From Leguminivora glycinivorella (lineage: Eukaryota; Arthropoda; Insecta; Lepidoptera; Tortricidae), in contig NC_062979.1 in NCBI RefSeq assembly GCF_023078275.1, forward strand, positions 13,745,848 through 13,809,847: a stretch of 64,000 nt of DNA. Direction: 5' to 3'. The notes under the pieces are model-generated. The model saw only the letters and a program-made list of their open reading frames with translations, was not told the origin of the DNA and made no database searches. The position numbers and the translations under genes are program-made. Positions 12,701-27,700 of this stretch are shown in pieces (position 1 is the first letter of the stretch; the number at the start of each line of letters is the position of its first letter).

Positions 12701-15700
12701 CATAATATACGAATAGGTAGGTACTTAGGTAGGTTTCGGCATTATAAAAAAACATTTATAAACGAACATGTTATCAGCATGGCTATTATAGGTTGCTTCT
12801 TGAAGGGGATAAATATATAAAAGAAGAAACTGACTGACTGACTGACAATATACGTACCACCAAGAAATTTTCTCTACATACTTAAATCTTAACACTGTAA
12901 TATTTACTACATCGACACCAACGGACATTTTAGGCTCACGTAAATATTTGTTTAAACAAGGTTTCAATTCGGCTTAATTTGAGGAGTCATCATCATGATC
13001 AACATCATCATGTCATCCCTTTATAATTAGTTTTTTAGTTTTAGGAGTTTATTATTTAAACTAAAATGTATGTAAAAACATATTGCCTTCATTTATCTTT
13101 TGTCCGTAGCCCGCATGAATGCGAAGTGCGCTCAATAACAGAGCTAATTCAAGTGCCCAAGTTTACATGATTAAGAGAAGTAATTACGTACCTAATAGTC
13201 CTCCCAGGCCAGCTGCCGCGTGGTAACCGCCGAAGTTCACTCCCACTTTCCCATCTTTGAATGTAATGAATTGGGGAGCCTGCAAAGAAACAATGAGGTG
13301 TGTATAACATAGTATAGTATAGACATACAGTTAGGTTTGAATGCCACATTTTATGGACAGTCTTAATACAGTTGTCTACGAAAACGTACATGTAAGTATT
13401 TCATTTAATCGGCTCCACATAACATGGCGACCGTGACAGGACCTTTGAGTAGAGAAAGTTTGATGTTGAGGTGAATGTTTACGGTTATAGGTTTATAGGT
13501 TTATAGGTTTGAATGCCACATTTTATGGACAGTCTTAATACAGTCGTCTACGAAAACGTACATGTAAGTATTTCATTTAATCGGCTCCACATAACATGGC
13601 GGCCGTAACAGGACCTTTGAGTAGAGAAAGTTTGATGTTGAGGTGAATGTTTACGGTTATAGGTTTATAGGTTTATAGGTTTGAATGCCACATTTTATGG
13701 ACAGTCTTAATACAGTCGTCTACGAAAACGTACATGTAAGTATTTCATTTAATCGGCTCCACATAACATGGCGGCCGTAACAGGACCTTTGAGTAGAGAA
13801 AGTTTGATGTTGAGGTGAATGTTTACGGGCGTGATAAATACTGTGTGATATAGATTGTGTCACAAGGGAGCAAAATATCATATTTACGTCAAGATCGCAG
13901 GCACGAATTCTGAACGAAGCAAAGGATTCTACAATAGAATCCAGATCTTAGTGAAGGATTCAAGTGTAAACGATTAAGGAGGAAATAATGTATCACACAC
14001 TGCATTTACTGCTTTTCACATCACCTATGAGGATATGTAGTGTACAACATTATTACGACATAAGTAGGTATATTTTTAAACCAAAAAAATATATGCAAAA
14101 ATGTAAGAACATATGTTACTATACTAGCTTTTGCCCGCGACTTCGCTCGCGTTAAATTCTAAAATTGCAGGGTACTCCATACAAACTTCTACCCCCCATT
14201 ATAAGGAAGTGGGGGATTAGAAAGAGATAAAAATTAGCCTATGTCACTCTTTATCTTTTCAACTATCTCCACATAAAAAAATCACGTCAATTCGTCGCTC
14301 CGTTTTGCCGTGAAAGACGAACAAACAAACAGACACACACACACGTTCCCATTTATAATATTAGAAGGGATTTACTTGAAAAGTGTTATTTTGCTATTTC
14401 ATAGCAGTGAGAAACGCCACATTGCTCCCTCCAAGCGGGGCCCAATATTTCATTCGAGTCGGAAAGTTTGGTGTTGAGACGAAAAGGAACTTGACAAATA
14501 TTAGTGTAATAAAATATAATAGTTAGATGTTTGACATCGATGTGTTAATTTCAAATTTTGATTGTTTAGCGAAGTGTGTCTAATGTGCTAATATAATTTC
14601 TACTTCTGGTCTAGAGCTAAATAAAGAATCAAATATTTGTTTAAGAAATAAACTTGATTGACAACTATTGTAGATATTTACATTAAAATGCGCTGGAGAC
14701 ATAAATACATAGCTCTTTGTACGTGTGTACGGATTTCAATCTAGAAATCGAAGATTCAAACCCCGGCTTGCTATTGATTTTTTCGGAACGAATTTACGAC
14801 ATCTTTTGTTATTAGCATAGTAACGGTCTATGGGATGCAAGGTCAGATTTCATAACAAATGACTACGTATTTATGAAAATTCTTGAAATATGTTTCTGAG
14901 CGGACCCAACCACCCATGATCCGTGGCAGTAAGCCAAGACCGCATAAAATATTATTTATTCGTAAATTAAAATATGCATAGCGACTGCTCCCAAATGTCA
15001 TCAAAACATGTCGATTAACCACAGTTAGCTAAAACGAGCCATAGACACAATTCAGGTTCATTACCGGTTGAAATGGTAACTGCACCATTGAAATGACTCA
15101 CTGGACGGGCACGCGGTACGTGGCATAATTAGCTTTTGATTTAGAAGCGCAATTGAATTGAACGATGCGAGTGAAATACGTCTATGGACTGCTAGCTTTG
15201 TATAGGCTAGAATGTAATTAGAAATTACGTATGTGGTAACAACCCACGAATTTTACAGTTAAATCAGGGTTTTAAAATACTGCATGAGGTACCTATCCTA
15301 TAGGTACTTTCAAAGGGTTTGTATGGCTTCAAAGGATTGCATTCTCCAGCCCCTAGAATACAAGAATACACAATACGCTAGCGGTTAGGTACGGATCCAA
15401 GTACACAAACGATTACGATAATATCGTTTTCGTAATTCGTATTGGCGCGAGTCTGACTGCATTTGAGCAGTTCCCGAATACTTTGTACATAGCCACGTCA
15501 GCAAATTTTATTTGATCAATCAATCAATCAATTATTTATTCGTGATAACTACAAAATGATCCTATTTTGTTACCAATATTTAGTAATATAAGTCGACTTT
15601 CGTAAGATATGTACAGAATAATTGTCATAATTAAGAAAATATCGATACTCGAGAACCTTAATGACGAAATAAAACTTACTAAAATCTCAATTCAGAAAAA

Positions 15701-18700
15701 AAATCATGGTAACAAAATAGGAATAATAAAAACAAATTTAACTTTTTCCTTAATTTTTGTACAAACTTTTCCAGAACTGCTGATTTGGATTTTGGATCGG
15801 CATCAAGCGTCAACGAATGTCATTTCGGGCCCATTTCTCGAAGCTACACGTTACAATTTACAAGACGAGGTCAATGTCTAATATGTCTGACAAAAGGAAA
15901 GGCATGGAAAGATTTGCGAAGTCCGGCGTGGCTTCCGTAGCTCAATTGGTAAGAGCATTGCACGGATTGCAAAAATGGTGCGGGTTCAAGTCCCGCCGGA
16001 AGCGTAAATTTTTCAATTTTTTCCTTTAATATAAAAATGTTTAGAATCGTTAGCAGACGTTTCTGCTTAATAAAAATTAATTTAGTATGGGTTAGCACAT
16101 TGTTACTGGTGAATTCTCAATATAACTTGAGACTCCAGTGCCGTTACAAGATGTAATAGTCTGTCGGTAGATGGCGCTAGACGTCACCCCAAGACGTGTG
16201 TACAAAAGGAAAGGCATGGAAAGATTTGCGAAGTCCGGCGTGGCTTCCGTAGCTCAATTGGTAAGAGCATTGCACGGATTGCAAAAATGGTGCGGGTTCA
16301 AGTCCCGCCGGAAGCGTAAATTTTTCCATTTTTTCCTTTAATATAAAAATGTCTAATATGACAAATTGAAAAGAGACTTCCACTTGTAACTTTGGTCGTC
16401 AAGTAGCGTCAAACATTGCCATTTCGGCTAGGTATAAGCATTACACGTTGTGTATTAAATTATAAGAACCCTAGAAAATTATGACTTTAAACTTTCAGCT
16501 GTCTACGTAGTTACAATATTTACAACTGTTGTAAAATAATGTTCTTTTAACTAGTTTAAATCACAAAATTTTCAACAAGAACGTCATATTGTTCAAAGTT
16601 CAGAGACGTTCACTGAACTTTGGGGATACACAACGAATTTTTATCAACTGCAGAAGGTGCAAAACCGTTTTTATACTAGTAATGTAAATATTCGTTATTT
16701 CAAATTGAAAATAGTGACAGTATAGCAAAGAGAGCAGATTACCTTTAACAAAATCTTATAGTCAGCGTTAAGTATACAATTGGCACGCTGACAAAATATA
16801 TAACATCAGGAAGTAATAATAGTCAATGGTCATGATACACAGTTCTTAACAATTATATTTATTTTTTAATAACTCAATAGTAATCGACTAGAATTAAGAC
16901 TATAGTTTTTTAGAGAACTCAACTTTAATGAACCTGAACATTCTGAATAACCTCCCCTTCGAATTAACGGAAATGAAATACAACGCGGCCCATAATATAC
17001 TATGTACCCATAATACTTAACATGAAAAATGATAATTTTGATCCGAAAATACCTTTCTTTTGATGAACAATAGATAATATTTATATTCTAGACGTGACCC
17101 AATTAAATACTGTAACAATTCAAGTCTTCCGTGAACGCTGGGGTCAGTAATTTACAATACAGCGAAGGAACTCTGTTGTGCACAATATAACTTTAGCGTT
17201 TTACGGCTCAGCCACGACATTGGTCTAAGCGCGACAGCGGTGAGCGGCGGCCATACATTGGAGCGAGACACAGCGATGGGACTTTTCAGTCGCACGTATG
17301 GCTGCCGCTCACCGCTGTCGCGCTTAGACCAATGTCGTGGCTGGGCCGTTACAGCTAGGAAGTCAGGCGTTTCTGAGTCACAGTTTGACGGGATGAAGGA
17401 CACGTTCGTTTTAAAGCGATTAGCAGTAGCGGATTTGGCTGCGATAAAAGTTTAGTTTAGTTAAAAATAGCCAAATGCATTTACGATAACATCGTTATCG
17501 TGGCTAGTTACTTCTATCGCTCTTCCGTATTGGCGCGACAGAGCCAGACCACAGTATAATATAGAGTACTATCGTGGCCAGACCATAGATTTAGAATTAT
17601 TAAACTAGATTGTGGAATCACATTTTTTGCCATACTAAATTGAATCTTATCACTGAGACAAAGGTAATCGTATCAGACTAGCGAAAACGGTCCACATGAG
17701 AGGGCATTGTTTGGGCTGGTGTCCCTCTCGCACGTGTGGCCAGTGTTAATGAGGTTACCATAGTAGTAGTATTTTTATCTGTATATTATCTGACTTTATA
17801 ACTTCTTATATTATTTTAGTGTTATATTCAAACTAGGGTTTCGATATATTTCAAAGAATTGGAAAATAATTATAATGTAATTATGTTGATGCCAATAAAT
17901 CAAAGATTTGTATAATTAAAAAATATGTTTAAATGGGTATTAGTAGATTTGGTAGTAACTTTGAAAATTGACTGGTATCCCCAATGTATGACAGTGATGA
18001 CGTCACTGAATAATGTTGACATTGTCAGTAAGTGCGAGAGGGACACCAGCCCAAACAATGACCTCTCATGTAGACACACTTTTTGACCTAACTACTCATT
18101 CTGGTTTAACTGTAATTCTGTGGGCCAGACTGCATTTCGATCGGCGTCATGGCGTCAACGATTGTCAGGACAGCAGGGTGCGCCAGCCTACTTATGAGAA
18201 TCGCGAGACGTCAGCAGGCAGGCAATTATGGTCGCGCGATAAATGATAAAACATCGGGCCGTCCCTATTGCACTTACAATAGTGTGATAGAGACGGCCAG
18301 GACTATGGCTATATACACACTAAGTGCTAATGCATCATTCACCATCACAATTATGAAATAAAACCATCGCAATTTTGCTTACTATCAACACAATACAGCA
18401 ATTAACATAAATCTTTAATGGTTGTGAGAGCCCTTTGATAATGAAACAAATATGTCACACTTGATAAAGATGCAACTTTTCAAAAGTAACTGTGAATTAT
18501 TTTTCATTCATAATTCCAATATTTCTCATAATATTTTATTCAATGCCTAACACGCAACCACGATTTATAATTACTCGCAGTTTATTCCTTGATATCACAT
18601 GACAGTGGGTGATAATACTGATAATTACGTAATGACTTGCAAGTTTCTAGCTACTCCGTTGAATATTAATAATTGTCTGATGTCAAAGTGACTAAGAGCA

Positions 18701-21700
18701 ATAAGGGCGATTTATGACAAAAGGCTATTATTACATATACTCTGTCAAACAAGTCTGTCAGTAAATAAGAATAAATAAAACTATATGCATCCTTTTCTTT
18801 ATGGTGCTAGAGAAAAGGATACCTACAGTTTTCTTTATTCTTATTTACTGACAAACTTGTTTGACAGAGTATATTACACGTGCATGCGGTCAATTCCGCG
18901 TATAGTTTTGACGAGATTGTACACAAGTTACTGTTTCCTACATTTTGTTCTTTACGCGCAGATTCGTTCGTCTTTATCTCAATCTCAAAGGTGACAGCGG
19001 CCATTTTATGATGGAGTGAGACACAGCCATCGGATCTTCCGTTCGCACCTCAGCAATTCCCGTCAACTTTGTACAATGCCACGTCAGCAAATTTTAATTG
19101 ATCCTATTTTGTTACCAACATTTAGTAATATAATTCGACTTTCGTAAGATATATACAGGATAATTGTTATAATTAAGAAAATATAGATACTAGAACCTTA
19201 ATGACGAAATAAAACTTAATAAAATCTCAATTCATCAACAAAATCTTGGTAACAAAATAGGAATTAATAAAAACAAATTTAACTTTTCCCTTAATTTTTG
19301 TACAAAGTTGACGGGAATTGCTGACCTATGGCTGCCGGTTCCTATATAGACTAATATCGTCAATCACCGCACACTGCCTCGTAGTGCCCGCGCACTACGA
19401 GTGCCCGCGATTAACACTTTCGCTACCAAGAACCCGACTGTCGGGCACACCGCTCGTAGAAGCGTAGCCGATTACATGGGTTTCCCCGTATGTAGCGAAA
19501 ATGTCGTAGCGCCGCGTAGAGCCCGGTTTCGAAAGTGTTAAAACCCTCGCTGCGTCGGGAGGCCCCAAGGGAGTCCTCCCACGCACTGCCATGACATCCG
19601 GCGAAATCTTATAAAAAAAAACAGGCCAGCATGAAAATTGATACATTTTAAATTCCCGGTACATCACACAATCAAGTCTTATAATTGTGAATCATGAGTA
19701 AAACCCAGGAAATACAAATTAATCTATACTAATTAAATAAATGTATGTGAGACTTTGAATTGCGGTAAACATAATTATGTGAGTGTGTTTAGTAAAACGT
19801 CCCAATTTGTCGGTGACCATTAAGGCGAGATTTACTTGTATCTTTATAAAAAATTAACTGACAAAGCGGCTTTATAGCAATCAACAAAGTGGGACGTTTT
19901 CCCGTGCACACTCACATATTTTTTCACATATATATAATACGTATTTACTTACGTTAGGTACGGTAACTCTGTCAAAGTAAAGCACGTCTGATATTAACAA
20001 AATAAATTTATGTTACTTTGTACTGTTTTGCATAGCAGAGTGTCTACTAATTATATACAATAACAGGTTAAAAAAATATTGTCGCAAGTCGTTTAAGTTT
20101 TTTCATCATCGTACAAGTTCATTATAAGCCAGTGGCGACTAAGAGCCAATTTACACGGCGCGCGAATTCGCTTGCGATTATAATTACATTGTTGGCTTTG
20201 TTGGCGGATTGTTGAGGTTACATACAATCAACGCACCAAACAAATACCGCAATGTAATGAAATTCGGATGCTATGTAGTTCTCGCACCGTGTAAAGCAGC
20301 CTTAACTGTAGGCTTCGGGCGAACTCGGTTCCGACCAGCAATGCTCCGAAGTTATTAGAGTTGACACAACTAGATGTGCCTTTACGTGGTTGTTCACGTA
20401 GATAAGACATAGATAAGATTTACCTACTTGAATTCGTAAAAGCGGTAGTGTCAAACAAAAAAAGAAAGAACATGATTCATACTTTAATCGCTGTCAAATA
20501 TTACTATTTAGGCGAATGCTGACAAGATACCCCTCAAGATTGAACAAAATGGTGTACTCGTGTGTCGGCCAAGACTCATTTTGGGTCAACGCGCTAACAA
20601 AGTAGGTACCTACTTAAGTATTTTATTCTTTCGTATAGCTATAGCCTTACTTCAAAGTCAACTCTAGTACTTACTGGAGGCGATTACAAACGATTGCATT
20701 ATAAAGACGCGTTGTCTAATGATCATTATCTTGATGCCTTTGTTCAAGTAACGTGCAAAAAATATACGTTCATATTCTCTCTGGCAACACTTAAACCTAG
20801 TCATTAGCTGAAATTACGAGATTCGACGGCTGAGCGTAAAAAACGTGCTAATGATTAAGAATCCTTAAACGATCGGATTTCAAAATTTTAGAAAATGTCG
20901 ATGAGTGATTATCTCAGCACGGATTTGAGCGATGGATGTTGTAACTACTAAGGAGCATTAGCACGTTCCAGGGTCAACGAACCCCTGGGTTAAAAGGTAA
21001 AACCTGTGTTAACTTAAGTCCGGTTTTAGGGTTAACTCCGCGTTAGTTGTCTAACCCGCCAGGGTTAACACATGCCAATGTGTAAATTGTGTAAGTGGTC
21101 CAACCAAAAATGGACACACTCTCAAAATCTTGTTAAAAATGTTTTGTTTCTTGTTTGCAAATAAGAATTTTGTTGAAAATTAAATACCTAAGGTTTTCCT
21201 CTGATCGCCGCGGGTGTCAATCACACACTATTTTTTTAATAAAATTGTAAATGTAAATTATTCAAATATTTTTTTTTGATAAAATTAAATGCTAATTATG
21301 AACGGAAACAAAACCGCAAATAAACTGAATGAAATCGTTGAAATTCGAGCTTATAAATGCCCAATGACAATGCAGTGGTGAAGGAAATATTTTTAATACT
21401 TACTCATCATCAATTAAAACGATTCAACTTATATGGATTTTTGTAACTCGAATAGATTCCTGCATAGCTTACTATTTATAGTTTTATAAAAAAACCAGTG
21501 TATTTACCAAGGATGATTTATATAGGATTTATAAGCTTCACACTAAGAATCGTACGTCATTTTTTTAGCTCCACCTATTAAATACTATCATAATACTCGT
21601 ACAATGATGATGCCTACAAATTTATGTGTAAAATGTGTATTGTCATGCTATCATGATATTAAAATAAAGAAATATGTATTTTTTTTCTTATAAAAAACAA

Positions 21701-24700
21701 AAACACGCAAAAATATTTGGGGCAAATATGATTTTGGCCACTTCTAGGCTGCAAAACAGCGCCATCTAGTTTTAAGCCTAAAAGGCCCATACATTTTAGG
21801 GTACGCTTTATTTTGTGGGTTTTGTCAGTCCCGTATTAAATCGTCGTTGGTGTTTAATAAATGATTGCATGTCACAGCATCCTATATTTTGCCTTTCTGT
21901 TATTACCACGTTATTTCGGTAATGTCATGGCCTGGTGGCATTCATAATCTTTCATGCATACACAAAATAATTACTTACACGAAGGTCTCGCTCGTTACAC
22001 AAAGGGATATTGCCTAAGTAATTATAATGTTTCCTGTATAATCGGATGTCCGAATATTAACCAGTCATAGACTAATAATAGTAAGTATTTTATGCAACCG
22101 GTGTTTAAGAGAAGTCAAAAAAGTTACTAGTCTATACAAAAAAAGACGAGTGACGTAGGTAACATTTTGTGGCGAAGCGGAAAATTGTTTATTTACAAAG
22201 ACGTCACGAATATTTTTTGATTCAGTTAAACAACGATGCATAAAATAATATTATTATCTTGCCCAGCGCATCGGCATTGCTGTTCAGCGCGGCAATGCCG
22301 CTAGCCTTCTGGGCACCCTACCGGCCGGCTCCGACTTAGGTACTATTTTTTATTTACAGCGTTTTATTTTATATGTAGATTCAGTTTAGGTATAGTTTAA
22401 TTTATTCGTTCATGTTTTTTTTGTTAGTTTAATTGATAAACTTGTTACTAATTGTCTTGACACCTATAAGGCAGGGTTTTAAAGATCTGTGCACGACGCT
22501 GTAAATGTCAAATAAATGCAAGTATATTCTCCACAATTACATTCTTAAATAATAAATATTATAATTAATATCTTATCCAGAGTTAATTTCTGATGTATTA
22601 AAGTTTGAATCGAGCCGTATAGCATTAAATGGTCCAATTAATGCCAATAGTATATAAATCTTACAATTCTTACACGTTAAATATACCTTAGTGTTCTTAT
22701 ACTACATAATTAATTTTATGGCTATGACGCATTTCCCGTTCTAGTAGCTACTATAATGCAACAAGCCTCTTTAACTCATATTACAATGCTGTTAAAGTCA
22801 GATTTGGTAGAAACCATCGGTTGCCGGAAGTCACATCTGAATTAGTTATACATTGCATTATTTAGATAAAGCTTCTATCTTAGTTGCGGGAAAACCGTAT
22901 GCAAGTCGCTAGAATTATTTATAGAAGAAGAGAATTAAAAATAAATCAATACGATTCATATAAAGACTGGTCCGGTCAATTCGGTGACCGTATATTTGAG
23001 TGACCCTGCCTGCTAAGTGCGTTTTCACATTATCCAATCCGATATCGGATGTAGGAAGGATTTCAAAAATCAAACATGGCAGCTTAAATATATGGGATTT
23101 CGGTCCTACATCCGATATCGGATCGGATATTGTGAAAACGGACCGCCTAAGTCTGCTAAGGCATTTACATGTTTGATGAACATAGATATTTTTTCCTGAG
23201 TCATGGGTGTTTTCTCTGCATTTAAGTAGGTATGCATAGAGCAGCAACGCTCAATTTCCACTTCAAGACTATTAAAAAGTATTTAGAGTACGTAATTTGA
23301 CAGTTCTAAAGACAAGCGAATACAGAGTGATTTAGGATTAAGCCTACGCATTTAGTAAGGTTTCTAAGCAACTACTTAAAAATATCAACATGTGATCACT
23401 AGGTATACTATGCACAGTATGCACGCAGCATACGGCTTAAACCGTAGCGTACACTAATCGTGACTAATCTTAATATTTGAGGAAAAATTGTGAGCATGTT
23501 AATTTGTTTTTTTTTTTTGTTTTTTTTTTCAATGTTTGCCTGAATTTGACAGGTGACATGTAAACCTAAAAATAATTAAAACGTAAGCACGTACCCAATT
23601 ATTGTTCTGTCCGTTTGAATATTGATAGCTGTCTCATTTACATTGCTTGTTGTTAACAATGGTAAATTATTGATTCGTTCAGTCGTTTAGACCTTTTAAA
23701 TAGGTTACAAATAAACTGTGATGTGAAAAGATATGTAAATGGCAAAGAACTTACTCTATTATTTCAGTGTAACAGCAGTGTAACGCTAACGGAAAGGGTA
23801 TAATTATTATGTATCGGTCAAATTTATATTTCCTAAATTTTTTTAGTCGTTAGATTTTTTATGTTTTAGACTGGTAATGTGTTAGCTGAAATACCTATGC
23901 CAAAAAATCGAAGGGGCAATAAGGGCATAATTTTATTTTGTTGTCGATTTCACTTTTTATTTCTGGAATTTTTTGCACTTTTTCTACTCAGAATCATGAG
24001 CTCTTTCGATTCTACTAGGAGATAAAAAAATGTCCCAAAATTTCCATACATTTTTATGTCTTCCTCTGAGTTACGATCAAACAAGTTGTATGAGAAATTG
24101 TAACTCAGTTTAAAAAAAAAATGTGAGACTTTTTTTCTCCTGTAGAATTGAAAGAGCTCATAATTCTGAGTAGAAAAAGTACTAAAATTCCCACATTTGG
24201 AAGAAAAAGTAAAACAGATAAGAAATTTAAAATATGCCCATAAAGAATGATTGTCAAAATAAAATGTGTAGCTGCAGTCCATATAGATCTAGGACACACT
24301 GTTAAAACATTTGAACCTTAAATTTTTTTTATAATTATGTGTTAGGAATGTAATTTTTTTTATTTATTTGTTCAATAATAAATTAATTACGAGTAAATAC
24401 ATTTATACTAATGCCATCTAACCGAGCATCAACCTAAAGTGTGTGTGGCACCATCGAAACAAGCATTTTTTTTTCTTGATGACGTGGTCGAGGTACTTTT
24501 TTTCTTAGACTTAAGTACTTATCATAAAGAGTTATAGAATGTCTTTGCGTAGGTACTACTTATGCCAACGACCGATTTTATGACGTTATGTCCCTGCGTA
24601 CATTAAAATGTTAACTCACGATGAATATAATAATGTTTAAATTCTAAACATGAATGACATTGTAAACATGGAGTACCAAAACACATTATGCATTATTCAT

Positions 24701-27700
24701 TTTTATTGAGTGGCTATGGCTATTACGAACAAGATGGCTCGTCATTACTTTTTGACAAGGAAAAAATATGTATATCCGTATCCGCCAAAAAAATTTGTTT
24801 TTTACTAGTGATTTTCAAAGACTAGTTACGTTTTGTGCCAGTCTTGTCATACGATTAGTCTGTAGTTATATTATATATTGGTATTGGTCCGAAACATGAT
24901 AAAAAAAACCGGCCAAGTGCGAGTCGGACTCGCCCACCGAGGGTTCCGTACCTACAAAACTATTAGGTACTTTTACGTTACTCACATAAGTCTAAAGACT
25001 GGGCTAGGCTAGAAGTATAGGTTCTCTAATGAGCATAATTGTGTTTAGCGCCACCTCTCGACGAATTCGCGAACTAATTAGCACAGCTTGCGTGAGGTCT
25101 TTTATAATGTTAACCAAATTCAACATTTTTTATTTTATTTTAAAGTAGGTGTTTTATGTAAAATTTCGTAGCTATAAATTTTAACACCTTTATTCATAAA
25201 CGTACACTAAAGTTATCCAGCCGATAAAGTTCGTTTATCCCTTTCTATCACACCAATACGTCGGAAAGGGACAACCGAACTTTATCGGCTTGATAACTTA
25301 GTGTACGTTTATGAATAACGGGGTGAGTATTACCGTACTGTAAAAATGTAATGTATAGTTGTATACGGATTAATGAATTTAATATAGATAGGTAATTATT
25401 GATATGTGGCAAAACGAAGAAAATTGTTTACACCTTCGCAATAAGTATCTAATGATATTTTTTTAATTTACCATGTTACTTCACGTACCTACTTAGGTAC
25501 TATAAATAAATATACTCGTGTTATTAACATATTTATAGCATAATACAAAGGCATAATATTTAACATAAATAACCATTTAAATGAAATAAAATAAAAATTA
25601 AATTAACTTAAATAAAAATAAAGTTAAACTAAAGTAAATCTAAAAACGGCCCCTGTGGCATAGTACCGAAGACGCTGGCAGCATTTCCTCGCTGGATTGA
25701 CAAGCTAATACGCTGAGCGAGGAAGCTGCCAGCTCTTCGGTCGCCGGTGGCGTCTCTTAGTCTCTTCGATAAGTCCTTGAAGAGACTCAGAGCGCCAGGG
25801 CCCCACGGACCAAGGGTCTCGACGCCGAATGGAATAAAAATATATTCGGCGCCGAGACCGCTGTATTTTCCTACCTTTATTTTCTCGGCCGCCTCTGCTG
25901 CTGCCGCTGCCCTCACAGAGGTTCGGTGGAGATGAGACGGGGCCAGTGTGTCAACGCAAGTTGCGTCCCAAACCAGCACCCGTCCCATATTCCACGGAAC
26001 CAACGACATCCCATCCGGTCTCTTACCGTCCGTCCTAGATATGCCGGTCGGCTCTAAAAGGGCCGGCACATTGACTGACGCAAGAGACCGGCGGATCACA
26101 TCGTTGAGGGCAGCATGCCTCGAGAAGCGGCCAGCGCTTCGTTGGCAGGAAAGGTACTTATTTTAAAAACTCTGAAAATGTCTATTGAGTTTCTGTCGCA
26201 GACCACCATGTGGCTTCTGCATATTCTGCGCTGTGATAGAGTTGCCATAGTAGGTATGTATACCTATATTGTATAATAGGCAATAAGAGGCAAAAAACAT
26301 ATTGTGCTAAAATATTTAAAATACCTACAGTCATTTCCGAAACGTGTGAATTCATGTCAATACTTTCTTTTATCAGTATTACACGGAGTAGGTAAACGTT
26401 TCGTGGCAGCGGCAGCGCACACTGCAGAGAGCGCACGTGGACACCGGCGCGGCGCCACAGAATATATAATAGCACAAGTAAAGAAGGCCCACTGCTTTGA
26501 TGTTTCCGAAATGCCGCCTTTTTAAATACCTACAACATTCTTACAAAGAAACGAGCCGCACGTGCGCGGCGTCCGGTGATAGGGTTATATACCAATGGAT
26601 CCAAACGAATTAATACTCACATTAAATGTTATATTATTATATTCAAGTCTTGAGTACTTTCTAGGTATATACGCTGTATTTATATATTTTTGTTCAAGGT
26701 TCCAACATCACAAGCCTTATTGAACTTTTCCGTGGGACTTAATCAGTAGTAGATCTGTATAAGAATATCTTTTGGTATTTATTTTATTCAATATGTCTAT
26801 TTAATTAAGTATTATTAGCCATTCCAACCTCGCGACGTAAAGTAACAATAGAAAGTGCGAACGTGCATTCCGTGAGAATGTGCGCCACCCCTGAGTAGGC
26901 CGCGAACTCGCGGCCACAGCTCGCGGCCGCCAGGATATACTTGTAGCGCGGCGATAGGATAGCGGACTGAGCCGTCCCTGGCGGCGCCAGCGGACGCGTC
27001 TGTGTGCGTGAGCTAGGTATGCATACAACTACAACTGCTGTAGGCACCGCCCCCCCTCAGCGCGTCCTCTGCGGCGCGGCGATAATCACCTAGCCCTAAG
27101 GCCCTGGTTTCTCTGGCCCGTCACACGCGCCCGGCGGTGTTTGGAATGTTTGGATGTGAGCCGCATGTGCCGCTGTGCCACACGCTGTCGGTCGCGGGTG
27201 CGTGGGTTTTCTGACCCTTGGTCACCCGTCGTCGGCGACGGAACTCAGAAGCTCTGGTAGACTGATTTTTGAACTGTTGTGTTGTGCTCTGATCAAAATG
27301 AATGCAAAAATACTTACATTGTAATTCTTAGAGGAAGAAGATTATACGCGACTTAATCCGTTACCATATAAATATTGATATTACCCAAAAAAGAGACAGT
27401 CAAACGATATTTTTGTATGAAACCGGCAAAAAGAAAGTGAAATTTTTAACTTGGTACTCAAACACTTTCATTGTAGTAAAGAAAAATTTACATCATATAT
27501 TCGATTAAGTATATCGAAAACAGTTCACAGAAGTACAATTCATCCATTGAATTACTATGTACTAACATACTAGAAATTACACCCCAAACAAAGTCTGTGC
27601 TCCGGCCGGCAGCGCGCGGCGCATGCGTGGGGAGGTACCGTGTCATAGAGTAAGACTTGACCAATGACCACCTAGACGCGACACTCTTAGTGTAGACCTT

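Noticed and set aside
15817..16383. ORFs through the tRNA-like units (for example LPAGLEPAPFLQSVQ on the minus strand)
   Set aside because: These are translations of a tRNA-like structure and its complement, a well-known source of spurious proteins.
26182..26525. ORFs of 73-97 codons on both strands
   Set aside because: No motif, splice support or composition that distinguishes them from chance.
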